NCBI RefSeq assembly: GCF_000143085.1
Contig: NC_014315.1
Coordinates: 2,634,001-2,698,000, forward strand
Direction of reading: 5' to 3'
Length of the DNA stretch: 64,000 nucleotides
From: Nitrosococcus watsonii C-113
GTDB lineage: Bacteria > Pseudomonadota > Gammaproteobacteria > Nitrosococcales > Nitrosococcaceae
The notes below the pieces were generated by a model. The model had not been told where the DNA came from and did no database searches. It saw nothing but the letters and a program-made list of their open reading frames with translations. How positions within the stretch are numbered: the stretch's first letter is position 1; each line of letters starts with the position of its first letter. Shown piece after piece: positions 15,847-25,401 of this stretch. The translations under genes were made by a program, and so were the position numbers.

Positions 15847-16551
15847 GTGGTTTTACCGCTGTCACCGGAAGAACGGGAAATCTTTATTACCCGTCAATTT
15901 GCGCGCAATCATTGGCCGTTTGATACCGATGGGAAGCTATGGGCCGGTAGGCGTCGGGACGATTTGCTGCTTTGGAACCAGCGGGGCGCAATGGATGATT
16001 GGTTTGGGGATTACCTGGATGATATTGCCTTATTGGGGGATACCGGTCGTCCTTGGGATCATGACCATATCGTCCCCAGTAACTTTTTTAATCATTACCG
16101 TCCGAGCCCAGCCGATCTTAAATTGGTCCTACAGGACCTTCATCTGGACCAAGGAGCGGAGCAGTCGCTCTGGAACAAGTTTCGTGATTTTCGTAACCAC
16201 ACTGGTAACTATCGCGCCTGGCCACTTGGCTTTAACCGTGCCGATGGCGATCAATGTGCACGCGAAAAGCTGTCCCAAAGGGGCACCCTAGACCCTTGGG
16301 TCGTATTAGCCCACTGGTGGGAAGAGACTATCGAGCATGCAGAGTCCGGTACTCATCCTTTAAGAGAAGCGAGTGCCATAGAGATATCTGAGCGCTGGGA
16401 CGAGACACCAAAAAATAAGGGAGAATGGGAGCTAAATGAACTTTCAGCTTTTCTCGAGAGTGTCCGAAAACGCGAAGCACGGCTCTACCAAGCCCTTTTC
16501 GACTTTATCAAGCCAGGCTTTGCAGAGGATCGTTTTCATGACCGAGTATAG
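15847..16551 (+). CDS. DUF1524-like HNH nuclease domain (downstream half of split DUF262 nuclease)
   Basis: The first usual start codon is GTG 15847 (234 residues), but the frame is open back to the TAG at 15793-15795 and is identical to that of the upstream DUF262 gene. The domain carries the His-Me signature GRPWDHDHIVPSNFFNHY followed by RNHTGNYRAWPLGFNRADGD, which fits the catalytic histidine and the conserved GN...N...D elements of DUF1524. No good ribosome-binding site precedes 15847. Either the gene is disrupted by one nonsense mutation, or the halves act as two chains, or the stop is read through. Confidence 0.75.
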   Translation: MVLPLSPEEREIFITRQFARNHWPFDTDGKLWAGRRRDDLLLWNQRGAMDDWFGDYLDDIALLGDTGRPWDHDHIVPSNFFNHYRPSPADLKLVLQDLHLDQGAEQSLWNKFRDFRNHTGNYRAWPLGFNRADGDQCAREKLSQRGTLDPWVVLAHWWEETIEHAESGTHPLREASAIEISERWDETPKNKGEWELNELSAFLESVRKREARLYQALFDFIKPGFAEDRFHDRV

Positions 16552-16767
16552 CAGTCTACTACTCTGGTAAGAGTCGTATCCCTGTGAATATCTATGAGGG
16601 ATGAGGATTGGTCTAATTTACGCTCGCCCCATATGCCCTCTTTGCACCATTTGAATGAAGGTAAAGGCAGGGTTGTTAAGACTTTAAGTAAACGTGCATA
16701 TTCACAGCAATCCATCTCACCAGTCATTTCTCACAGATTCAAAAAGGCTGAAGTGGCTTTGTTATAA

Positions 16768-17115
16768 ATGGCGCTAACCTTTGGTGGCTTAGTCCGCCAG
16801 CACCAGCGCTATATTGAAGCGGTCACAACGGATAACACCCGGCGGGCTTACTGCTTAGCGATTCGCCATTTCGAGCGCTGGGGCGGACGCCTGCCGGCGG
16901 AGACCCCTACGGTGAGGGCTCACCTGCTGGCCCATGCCGAAACCCTCAATCTCCGCACCTTGTCGCTGCGATTAACGGCCCTGCGCCACTGGCATCAACT
17001 TTTCAAGGGTTTCCCGATCCCACGGCGGTGCCGGAAGTCCGTAAACTCCTCCAGGGCATTGCCCGTTAGCAGGGAAAGACCAAGCGCCAAGCCAAGGTCT
17101 TTCGCCTGGAGCACT
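16768..17115 (+). pseudogene. Tyrosine recombinase, N-terminal fragment
   Basis: ATG 16768 starts a core-binding (SAM-like) domain of a phage-type integrase: RYIEAVTTDNTRRAYCLAIR, LSLRLTALRHWHQLF. The frame shifts near 17010. In the next frame the sequence reads DPTAVPEVRKLLQGIAR, a TAG, then QGKTKRQAKVF. The catalytic domain is missing, so the gene is dead. Confidence 0.75.
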
Positions 17116-17224
17116 CTGCTCTTGAGGTACCAAACTACCAGCGTCCCGGGGATGGTGCAGATACACGATTCAGGCATTAAGGAGGAGCTTAGCGCGCTTT
17201 GTTTGCCGTTTCTGAGACGCTCCC

Positions 17225-18364
17225 TTACTCGTTCTCAAAGCTAAAATTAACTTTATACACCAGAGACTTGTGAATCCTATTCAAAGAATCGAAAAATACC
17301 TTCTTTACGCACATTAGGATTAAAAACAGGCTAATGCTAGCCAACGTCAGCATAAAGGCATTCGCAACCGTCGGACTCGTACTCCATCCGAGAAAAGTCC
17401 AGTAACAAGCTAAGATAGCAACTAGGAACATGGATATATAATCCTTGATATTCAAAAGAAATATCGGTTTATAACCCGTTCCAGCAGGCTGTTCATCGGG
17501 TGGATTATGAGTCGTATGATCATCTGTTCTCAGTTTTTTAAAGTTTTTCCAATGTCCAATCACAAAAAATAAAACCGATACGATCAAAACTAACATAGTA
17601 AAGAAAACGAAATAGATCGCATTTGTGAAAAGAAGGAAATTTTCCGGCAATGTTTTCCATTCTCGTAAGGAGATCGCAGCCAGATAGATGAAAGGAGCCG
17701 ATATGAGCGTTAACGAAGTTAAAAATAGGAAGCTGATCAATGATTTGTCTGCGGATTCAGAAAATGACCCGCCTAATCTTTCTCTCAACTCCTCATTTCC
17801 GATATAGAGCTTTCGATGTTTGCCGAAGGTCTTATAATAAATCCCGCCCTCGACCAGCGACCTCAAATGAACCGGATACTTGCCTTCAAATTTGTAATAA
17901 GTAATTGAATCCCTGGCCTGTCTTAGGCAATTTAGCTGCCTGATGAACAGGTTGGCTTGAGCTTTATAAGCTGCAATATATTTGATGGTGATCATGTTTG
18001 CCATTCCAATAAACATGGAAATGGAAACTACGGAGATCCAATGAAAATCGATTCCTGCCTCAACCTTCTCCAAATAGGAGACCATCGCCAGCATTCCCGC
18101 AATCAATCCTGGAAACAGAATCATGGAAGCATTAATGGCAAAAAATTTTCTTTTCCTTGTTTCATCCAAAGCTGCTGAAACCAACTCAGATTCCCATTTC
18201 AAACCTGCCTCATAAGATTCGAGATGATCTTTACTGATCTTGAAGCTGTTTCTAGAGCATCTGCGATCTGGACTGACATCTATACGTTCATTTCTATAAT
18301 CTCGCCATTGCCATTCTGTAAACCTTATCTCTCCTAACTCATCCGTACAATCTCCCGAATCCAT
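17225..18364 (-). CDS. Multi-pass membrane protein of unknown function
   Basis: ATG 18364 with AGAGGA upstream gives 379 residues; a TTG at 18406 would extend it. The first 95 residues are soluble and charged. Then come two close membrane segments (INASMILFPGLIAGMLAMV; ISMFIGMANMITIKYIAA), a 70-residue cytoplasmic loop, two more (LISFLFLTSLTLISAPFIYL; IYFVFFTMLVLIVSVLFFVI), and a final pair (MFLVAILACYWTFLGW; FMLTLASISLFLILMC). The composition is AT-richer than its neighbours, which suggests transfer. The layout of two-helix hairpins with a cytosolic domain recalls SLATT-type effectors, but no motif confirms this. Confidence 0.75.
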   Translation of the reverse strand: MDSGDCTDELGEIRFTEWQWRDYRNERIDVSPDRRCSRNSFKISKDHLESYEAGLKWESELVSAALDETRKRKFFAINASMILFPGLIAGMLAMVSYLEKVEAGIDFHWISVVSISMFIGMANMITIKYIAAYKAQANLFIRQLNCLRQARDSITYYKFEGKYPVHLRSLVEGGIYYKTFGKHRKLYIGNEELRERLGGSFSESADKSLISFLFLTSLTLISAPFIYLAAISLREWKTLPENFLLFTNAIYFVFFTMLVLIVSVLFFVIGHWKNFKKLRTDDHTTHNPPDEQPAGTGYKPIFLLNIKDYISMFLVAILACYWTFLGWSTSPTVANAFMLTLASISLFLILMCVKKVFFDSLNRIHKSLVYKVNFSFENE

Positions 18365-18530
18365 CAATTGTTTCCTCTTCACATGTTGGGTCAGGATATC
18401 TGTCAAAGCTGTGCCACAAGAGACTTTGGCATCATCTTCTAATTGAAATTGGGGCGGGGAAAGTTTTTCAATCCCATCTGAGCTTTAAGCTCTCCAACTT
18501 ACAGCTATCAAGAGCACCTCTTCCCATGGG

Positions 18531-19463
18531 CTACAACTTTGCCACCACCCCAGCCATCCGCTCCTCACTCACATGGGTATAAATCTGGGTGGTGGATAAA
18601 TCCACGTGCCCCAGCAAAGCCTGGATATCCACCAGTTCGGCCCCGGCTTCCAACAGCCGCGTGGCGTAGGTATGGCGCAGCTTGTGGGGCGTAACCGGCT
18701 TGTCGATGCCGGCCCGTTCAATGAGCCGCCGCAAATAGGCCCGCACCGCATGAGGTCCAAGTGGTTTTTCCCCTGGGGCCTTGGCGAACACGAAATCGCC
18801 CACTGCCCTATCTTGCAGCCAGGCGCCTAAAACTTGCCCAAAGGCTTCCGGCAAGGGCACCAGTCGTTCCCGGTTGCCCTTGCCGATAATCCGCACGGAT
18901 TTGGCTATTCCGTTCACCACCCGCACATCCCGAACTTTCACGGCCAGGGCTTCGCTGATTCGCAGGCCACTGTTAAGAATAAGGCCAAACAGAACATCAT
19001 AGCGACGCCGGACCGTTTTAATGTGCGCGCGGGTATGTCCGAAGATATTTTCGGGTAAGTCCTCAGTTCGTTGGACGGCTTCCTGGAAAGCTAGTTGCTC
19101 TTCTTTCTCCAGCCAGACGGGGATACGATAAGGGCGCTTGGGTTTATCGGCCAGATAGATGGGGTCCGATTCCACCAGGGCGTTTTTCATGGCCCATTTG
19201 TAGAATGAGCCCAAGCAACTGGAGCGGCGGGCCACGATGTGCGCCTTCGTGCCCCGCTCCCGCATCTGCCACGCCACAAACTGTTCGGTGTCCACATGGG
19301 TCGCCTGACGCCAGTCGTTGCCCGCTTCTGCCAGCCACCGACCCCAAATGCCCAGGTCCGAGTTGTAGGCATAGCAGGTCCCCTGACTGTACCCCTTGGC
19401 GTAATGCAGATGCGCCAGGAAGTCTTTTCGTGCCTGCCAGAAATCAACGGCTTTTTTTTCCAT
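18531..19463 (-). CDS. Tyrosine recombinase/integrase
   Basis: A 310-residue XerC/D-like integrase from ATG 19463, with GGAGG upstream. The N-terminal core-binding domain (KDFLAHLHYAKGYSQGTCYA) is followed by the catalytic domain. The catalytic residues are all visible: R in LNSGLRISEALAVKV, K in IIGKGNRERLVPLP, HxxR in TPHKLRHTYATRLLEAG, H in ALLGHVDLSTT, and the nucleophile Y in QIYTHVS. It appears functional. It lies between a membrane protein and a truncated parB gene and may have mobilised this part of the region. Confidence 0.92.
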   Translation of the reverse strand: MEKKAVDFWQARKDFLAHLHYAKGYSQGTCYAYNSDLGIWGRWLAEAGNDWRQATHVDTEQFVAWQMRERGTKAHIVARRSSCLGSFYKWAMKNALVESDPIYLADKPKRPYRIPVWLEKEEQLAFQEAVQRTEDLPENIFGHTRAHIKTVRRRYDVLFGLILNSGLRISEALAVKVRDVRVVNGIAKSVRIIGKGNRERLVPLPEAFGQVLGAWLQDRAVGDFVFAKAPGEKPLGPHAVRAYLRRLIERAGIDKPVTPHKLRHTYATRLLEAGAELVDIQALLGHVDLSTTQIYTHVSEERMAGVVAKL

Positions 19464-19846
19464 TGTCCAATATTCCTCCCCAGTTCAAAGTCGGGCCGCG
19501 TTCTCCATGCGGCTTTTAATCTCCTGCTGCCCTTACGGCACCTTAAGCGCCGGATTTACGATGTACTGAAATAGGTATTTTAGTGCTTTAGAGTTGAAAC
19601 CACTTTTCGTAACTATGGGGGTGTCTGGCAAAAAAACACCTATATATCAATTAAAAAACACATCCATATTCCGGAATTTTCAAATCCAATGTGCCAAAAC
19701 AAATATTTCCGTACATCAAGAGCCGAACGGACCCGCTTTGTATGCTGGAGTCGGACGTCCGACTCTGTGGGGATTGGGTTTTACCAAGAGGCCGTCTGTT
19801 GAGTTCATCCATGCTTAAAAAAGATAAGATCACTCATAAGGACAGC
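19464..19846. other. Gap between integrase and parB remnant
   Basis: No supported gene. The only ORF here (19594-19818, plus) has no family resemblance or ribosome-binding site. The stretch contains the palindrome at 19748-19765. Confidence 0.6.
19748..19765. repeat. 18-bp perfect palindrome, copy 1 (candidate ParB-type site)
   Basis: GAGTCGGACGTCCGACTC is fully palindromic. Its 16-bp core AGTCGGACGTCCGACT recurs exactly at 20164-20179 inside the parB remnant. Perfect palindromes of 16 bp next to a parB gene are typical of parS or ParB/KorB operator sites. Confidence 0.6.
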
Positions 19847-20632
19847 CTAAAATCGCCCGCCACCCTCTTCCTCTAGGGTGTTAATTAATTTGTCTATCTG
19901 CTCGCGTAATTTAAGCAACGTATAAAAATGCTCACTGTTTAATTCGTGAGGAGCAATCCCCGCCAGTTTCTTGGTAAATCCTTTTCCAGCGGAAAGCAGT
20001 TGCGTGGCGGGAGAGGACGGTTCCTTGGTGGGTATTCCCTCCTTTTTTGCTTTCCTAGCAGTCCGCACGGTGGCCCCTGCCTTTAGCCCTTCCCACAGCT
20101 TTAACTGTTCATCTTTGTTCTTTACCCTAGAAAGCTCAATAAGTGCCGACTTCGACACCATAGAGTCGGACGTCCGACTGCGATATTCCTCTTTGATCTC
20201 CTGGGGCAGCGTATTGAGGCGCAAAAGCTCATTCACGGTATTCCTGGCTTTACCGATGACCTGACTAACCTCATTTTGAGTATATGAATGGCGGCCCATA
20301 ATCTGTGCTAGCGCTTCCGCTTCTTCAAGTGGATTGAGATTTTCGCGTTGAAGATTTTCAATTAAGGCGATCTCATCATGGTTCCCCTGGGTAACGATGG
20401 CCGGTATGGTCTCACGCCCAAGCCGCTTAAAAGCACGAAACCGGCGCTCACCGGCCACCACAATGTAACCCTCTTTATTCTCCGGATCTGATGCAACGGC
20501 GATAGACTGAATTAATCCGTGTTGTTCTATGGAGTCGGCAAGCTCTTGCAGGACCGCCTCGTCAAAGGCTTTACGGGGCTGATCGGGATTTTCCCTGAGA
20601 TTCGTGAGAACGTTTCGATACCAGCTGATTAG
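19847..20632 (-). pseudogene. parB: ParB/RepB family partition protein, N-terminus lost
   Basis: The minus-strand frame is open from 20632 to 19847 (262 codons) but has no usual start codon before a GTG in IVVAGERRF. It reads NPDQPRKAFDEAVLQELADS, EQHGLIQSIAV, then VAGERRFRAFKRLGRETIPA and EIALIENLQRENLNPLEEAE, the ParB box and nuclease-like core. A helix-turn-helix follows (YTQNEVSQVIGKARNTVNEL). The C-terminal region ends in KLREQIDKLINTLEEE. A TAG precedes the frame, so the 5' end is lost or rearranged. It points to a plasmid or integrative element as the source of this stretch. Confidence 0.8.
20164..20179. repeat. 16-bp palindrome, copy 2, inside parB remnant
   Basis: AGTCGGACGTCCGACT, identical to the core of the palindrome at 19748-19765, lies in the part of parB just after the helix-turn-helix. 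It forms part of the codons for RSRTSDSM. Confidence 0.6.
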
Positions 20633-20751
20633 CTAGATAGTATGGCTTGTTTTTTGGTGCAGGCGGTAATACCATGAAAAATACCATGCTCAGAGAATCT
20701 TTCCAAATGCCTGGAAAAATTGCCGATTGGACACTGCCATACAGCTACCCC

Positions 20752-21075
20752 CTAGGCCACTTTCCGGGCTTTGACTTCCAAGTGTATGCCCTCCTGCTCC
20801 TGCAGATAATGGATCACCGCAAACAGATTGCTCGCCTGAGGATTTCCTTTCGGCCCGAACATGCGCATGAAGCTCTTGCTCGACTTATCGAAGACCCGAG
20901 AGAGTTCTTCAAACCCGATCGTCGCGTTGATATAGTCGCGCAACACAGCCTTGCCGGTGATGTCGATACCGGCAAGCAGGCATTCGGCCCCTCCTTGCAG
21001 CAGGGCCTTACGAAAGGTAGAATCCCGCTGGGCACGTGCCCGTATAGTGTCCTTAAAATCTTTCGTCAAAGCCAT
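20752..21075 (-). CDS. HigA-like antitoxin / DNA-binding protein
   Basis: A 107-residue protein from ATG 21075, preceded by GAGGTG. It belongs to the putative addiction-module antidote family: TKDFKDTIRARAQRDSTFRK, then GKAVLRDYINATIGFEELSR and FDKSSKSFMRMFGPKGNPQA, a helix-turn-helix of the lambda-repressor type. The toxin gene immediately upstream overlaps it (TAATG) but is broken, so this antitoxin now stands alone. It may persist as a regulator or simply be decaying last. Confidence 0.85.
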   Translation of the reverse strand: MALTKDFKDTIRARAQRDSTFRKALLQGGAECLLAGIDITGKAVLRDYINATIGFEELSRVFDKSSKSFMRMFGPKGNPQASNLFAVIHYLQEQEGIHLEVKARKVA

Positions 21076-21396
21076 TATGTCACCTCTTTCCGTTTCCGGC
21101 GCTTATAGTCGCGCCAATGCCCTTTTGCGGCAGCAACGTCTGCGTCCTGGTGCTTCTTTGGTACCTCCCGCGAACAATATCACCAACCGATCCCCGTCCT
21201 TGCCGAAGTAGATCCGATAACCAGGGCTAAAATCAATCCGGTACTCATGGACGCCGGCGCCAACACCTTTCACATTAGAGAAGTTATCTTGCTCCACCCG
21301 ATAGGCCGCTGTGGTCGCCTTGACCGCAGCGGCTACATTCAGACGATCGAACTATTTCGTATAAGGACTGTTTTCCTCTGCATCTCCCGTGAGTTG
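21075..21396 (-). pseudogene. RelE/HigB-type toxin, broken
   Basis: The minus-strand frame reads ENSPYTK, TAG, FDRLNVAAAVKATTAAYRVE, then NFSNVKGVGAGVHEYRIDF and GYRIYFGKDGDRLVIL, the core of RelE/HigB toxins of the family found with this antitoxin. The TAG near 21352 stands where a tryptophan is expected. After GGTK a frameshift near 21160 separates the proper C-terminus (HWRDYKRRKRKEVT), which ends at TAA overlapping the antitoxin start. Two independent lesions make it a pseudogene. Confidence 0.78.
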
Positions 21397-21639
21397 TTAC
21401 GGGGCATAGTGCGAGAATTAGGTACGAGGGACGATGGGAAATCTATTCGGTGGGTGGGGTGATTCTTAAAATTTTATGCGCATTTATCTGTCAGCAGAAT
21501 AACTACCGTTCCCTATTATCAAATTTTCAACTAGGAAGAAGAAAACGATTCTTCAGGTGAGTATGTTTAGTGAATTGAACTGAATAGACTTACTTAACAA
21601 GTAGTTAGATTTAGATTGACTCAGCAGACCAAATTACAG

Positions 21640-24600
21640 CTATGACTCCTGTGTCCAACGTGCGTCGTCATCATGACTCCGAGCTTGGTATTCAAATGAC
21701 TTTGCGATATCTTCCATCATCGCCGAAAGATTCGGCTTCTCGTCACGCCAAGTGGCGGCAAATATTTTAAACTTATTAGCAATTTCGCGTTCCTGATTTC
21801 CGCCATCATAAGGATTCCGTGAGCTAACACCTTTACTATTCTGCACCCCTATACTGAATTCTTGCCTGATGTCCTCACAGTCATCTTGATCTAACAGCTC
21901 TGCAATAACTTTATCAGGCCAAAACTCCAGGTTCTTATTACACGGCCAGTCGGAGAACCAAGTGCCTATTGTTGAGTCCGTTGCGGCTAACCTGTCTTTT
22001 TCATTTGCCAGCTCACGAACTTTCTTGATCCATTCAAAAAATATCACAGAATCAATTTTTCCATTGGAGGCTCTTCCCGGGATTCCGCGCCCATTGTAGA
22101 GCAAAGAACCAGCAGTCTGGGCTGCGCCTTGCATGCTTTCCGGTATCGGTTCAGATTCAGAATTCCGTGGTTTATATACCAAGCATATCAGTTCAATAAA
22201 GGACTCTGGCGAATTAAAAATTTCCGCGAACAAATTTGGAGTTCCATATTCTTCCCTATGCAAGATTTCATAGTAGCCGAATTCAAGGCTAGCCAATTCA
22301 GATTGGGATAACTGTCCTGCTTGGGAAAGTGCTGTAAACAGTCGGGAGATATTCCATGGCTGTGGAAGTGGTGCATCTGGCTCTTTACCCGCGCCAAGAT
22401 CTTTCAGCATTTGCATCAATAACGAACTGGGCACTTCAGCCGCCCGATGACCCAAAGCCTCAAACGCAGTTCTTGGCCTATTCACCGCCAGCAACTTTTC
22501 AATGCAAAATATCAGATCATCACCTTCTGCTCGAACGTAGTATGGTCGAACAATCTTCCAGAATTGCTCGCGAATCTCTGGCGCTTGTTCCTCGATGAGG
22601 CACCATACCCACATTCTTTGGGGAGCATTGGACATCAACCCCGCAATTGCGGCTGATTGAGCATTTCTTCGCTCTAGGTCAGCGATGACTAACACCAAAA
22701 ATTCGTGGCATTCCGTTTCTGTTACAGCGTGCAGCACACCGGACGTCAAAGAGTCCAACGAGTACTCGGCTAAATTCAAATAGCGACGACATAACCACTC
22801 CACTAATTCTTTCCAATCAAATGGATCGCTGACCAGTTCCCAGCCGATAAGTCTTGGATCGCCACTTCGATTAACAAGCTGATTGATACCTTGCCAACCT
22901 TGTAGATTAAAAATCTCCCGAACTGCGGTAGCGCGTAGATCTTCCCTAGCTCGATTGATCTCCTCGTAGTCATCCTCTCGCCCATCTGGCAAATCAACCC
23001 AGCCATTAGAAAAAAGCCATGCGTGGCGTATCACTAAATCGTCAGCGGCAAGAGAATCAAAAGCTGGCCTCAAAGCGTCAGCAGCGTAGCGATCATGCTT
23101 TTCCCCGGACGGATTGAAGGAATTTTCCCAACGGAGATATTTCCTGACTGCTGATCGTACCTGCTCTTTGTCCTCGTCCTCAAACTCCGTCGAGGCATTG
23201 ACCAGACCTATGACCGCGTCACGGAATTCGATGCCCAGGCGGTCGATCATCGGGACGAGTTCAGCTATGCGTGCGGCGTTTCCTCTCGACTGATCAACTA
23301 ATAGACTCGCAATTTCTAGGACGAAATGACGATACTCACCATGCGTGACGCCCCCTTCGGCTCCTGCATCATCCTCACGCCAACGGGGTTTTGCATTTGG
23401 TGACGCAAAATCATGATGGTTGGGCGCTAGTGCCAAGAGTAAGCGCCAGCCGATTTGCGGATATTGGTCAACGATATTCCGAACCACATGGATTCGATGA
23501 TCAACTGTTGCGGCAGTCTGTGGTAACCATGGACGAAAGAGTGAAATTAACGAATTGAAAGGTGTATTACCCCAGTTACCTTTCACTTCCGTTTCAGATA
23601 GTTTGGCCAAAATTTCAGCGACCTTCATTAGACGCCGTGGATACCAAGCCAGCATCTCAAGCGACCAGAGCAGGTTAGCATACCAGCAACGACTAAAGAC
23701 ACCCGGTGACTGGGTTTCCGTGATTAGCCTAGTCACCGGTCTCCCAGCGATATTCAAGCTTTCCTGAATCGTGGATAAATATTCATCTGGTGCGGCTTCC
23801 GCAAATGATCTGAGGTACTGAGAGACGGATAACCAACGGTCTTCGCTAGCATTCGTCAACAATTGTCTGATCAACGCTCTAACCTCTCGCCCTACCTCGC
23901 TGGCATTCGGATTGGCATCTGCAAAATAGCCCAGCTTTGCGATGGAATCTGCCATGGCATCTAAAACGACGCCGGAATGCTCACGGACTTTTCCATAAAT
24001 AGTTGCCATCCAGCGTTTATCATCTTCTAACTCCAAAACAGGGTCTGGCTCTTCGAAAACTGCCCTTGCTACTTGGAAAAATCTCGACAGAACTGCTCCC
24101 GTCAGTTTTGGACCTACTAAATTCAGTAGTTCCAGAGGCGCCTTGGCCTTCCAGAGATTTCCTATTTTCAATACAGGGGCATCATCAAGTGATACAAGCT
24201 GCAAAAGTTCGTCCTCAATTTCTTCATAGGGCCTGTTAGCAACCTGTTCTATACAAGCCTTATCACCTTGCGATTCACCGCTCCATGCTCCAACCAATGT
24301 TAGGATGCGGAGACTGGTAGCATTAGGCCCATCTATCCATTCGGGTTTTCTCACGGCAGGATTCAACGCGTTCATACGACGAAAGACTGTCCACGATCTT
24401 CCAAGAGTCCCGGTATATCGAGCTGCATCCGAAGGCGCGACATCAAGCTCCAATAATGCCTGTTCAAACTCGTCAGGCTTGGGCCGACTCATCTCGATGA
24501 CCTTCTGATCGGCTACTTTTGCGGCCGAGCCCATGAGGTTGAAAGCCGCATCTCCAACCGCTAGAGGAATGATCAAGCTCATTCCCTCGCGCGGAGCACG

Positions 24601-25401
24601 GTTAGCTGCAAGCTGATTATCGGCAACGATGACTAGTTCCACACCGGGATTAGCATCGACATACTGCCATCCCTCCATCGATGTCACACAAACAGCCCGT
24701 TGAGAATAATCACTTTCAATCAATTGGCTACCTGCGAATCCAACAGCTTCTGACTGACTATCAGCCATCACGGCAACCAAGGGCTCACGCTGATTGGTAC
24801 GCCTTAACAACTCATCGCGCGCTTTTTCGCGCCCTACCAGCAAAGCTGTTGAAGTCAAGATGGGGTTGGACTGCTTATGCCAGTGATCCCAATAGGTTTC
24901 TATTGAAACGATTCCAGATCCCGCGATACCAATTTGAGATGCCATCCATAGGGAGGTGGTTGCCGATGTTTCCAGCCAAGCTTCTAGGTCGTCAGCGTCC
25001 CACACTAAAACATCAGCCCAGACGTTCTGATTTCGTGCCTTTTTTTGCCATTTCCCCTTTTCACGCCACCGCCTAGAGGTAACAAAAACATAAGTTGTTT
25101 GTGCTGCATGCTCGGCAGATAGCTCGGTTACCCGCTTCTGAAAATCGCTTGTTGCTTTTTTGGCGGGATTGGTAGAAGTGCCAAGCTCCCAGTAACTGGC
25201 TCCATCCGGCACCCAGGCATTACCGGATTCCACGTTCAATATTCCATCACATCCGGGTTCGCCCACGGACTCACCACCAGGCATAGCGATAGATTTAATC
25301 TGGGCAGTGGCCTTGATCAATCTTCGCACCAGGATAGGGAGCATTCCCTGTGCTACCCGCTGATCTGACCAATTGACAAGGTGTGTGGCAGTGATCCGCA
25401 T
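21640..25401 (-). CDS. Very large protein with nuclease-like N-terminus and helical repeats, probable defence protein
   Basis: A 1253-residue intact frame. Residues 1-170 resemble a PD-(D/E)XK-type nuclease domain: GCDGILNVESG, WVPDGASYWELGTSTNPAKK, TTYVFVTSRRW, WADVLVWDADDLEAWLE; the D, E and K pattern fits a restriction-like active site. Residues about 180-300 look like a STAND NTPase region with a degenerate P-loop (TALLVGREKARDEL; VAVMADSQSEAVGFAGSQ has no GK[ST]). The rest is helical and repeat-like, as in sensor domains. It starts on the stop codon of a frameshifted exonuclease (TAATG), so both once formed an operon. A role in phage defence is inferred from architecture and neighbourhood. 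Confidence 0.8.
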   Translation of the reverse strand: MRITATHLVNWSDQRVAQGMLPILVRRLIKATAQIKSIAMPGGESVGEPGCDGILNVESGNAWVPDGASYWELGTSTNPAKKATSDFQKRVTELSAEHAAQTTYVFVTSRRWREKGKWQKKARNQNVWADVLVWDADDLEAWLETSATTSLWMASQIGIAGSGIVSIETYWDHWHKQSNPILTSTALLVGREKARDELLRRTNQREPLVAVMADSQSEAVGFAGSQLIESDYSQRAVCVTSMEGWQYVDANPGVELVIVADNQLAANRAPREGMSLIIPLAVGDAAFNLMGSAAKVADQKVIEMSRPKPDEFEQALLELDVAPSDAARYTGTLGRSWTVFRRMNALNPAVRKPEWIDGPNATSLRILTLVGAWSGESQGDKACIEQVANRPYEEIEDELLQLVSLDDAPVLKIGNLWKAKAPLELLNLVGPKLTGAVLSRFFQVARAVFEEPDPVLELEDDKRWMATIYGKVREHSGVVLDAMADSIAKLGYFADANPNASEVGREVRALIRQLLTNASEDRWLSVSQYLRSFAEAAPDEYLSTIQESLNIAGRPVTRLITETQSPGVFSRCWYANLLWSLEMLAWYPRRLMKVAEILAKLSETEVKGNWGNTPFNSLISLFRPWLPQTAATVDHRIHVVRNIVDQYPQIGWRLLLALAPNHHDFASPNAKPRWREDDAGAEGGVTHGEYRHFVLEIASLLVDQSRGNAARIAELVPMIDRLGIEFRDAVIGLVNASTEFEDEDKEQVRSAVRKYLRWENSFNPSGEKHDRYAADALRPAFDSLAADDLVIRHAWLFSNGWVDLPDGREDDYEEINRAREDLRATAVREIFNLQGWQGINQLVNRSGDPRLIGWELVSDPFDWKELVEWLCRRYLNLAEYSLDSLTSGVLHAVTETECHEFLVLVIADLERRNAQSAAIAGLMSNAPQRMWVWCLIEEQAPEIREQFWKIVRPYYVRAEGDDLIFCIEKLLAVNRPRTAFEALGHRAAEVPSSLLMQMLKDLGAGKEPDAPLPQPWNISRLFTALSQAGQLSQSELASLEFGYYEILHREEYGTPNLFAEIFNSPESFIELICLVYKPRNSESEPIPESMQGAAQTAGSLLYNGRGIPGRASNGKIDSVIFFEWIKKVRELANEKDRLAATDSTIGTWFSDWPCNKNLEFWPDKVIAELLDQDDCEDIRQEFSIGVQNSKGVSSRNPYDGGNQEREIANKFKIFAATWRDEKPNLSAMMEDIAKSFEYQARSHDDDARWTQES

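Noticed and set aside
19594-19818. 74-codon ORF on the plus strand
   Set aside because: No ribosome-binding site, no recognisable motif, and it runs through the palindrome.
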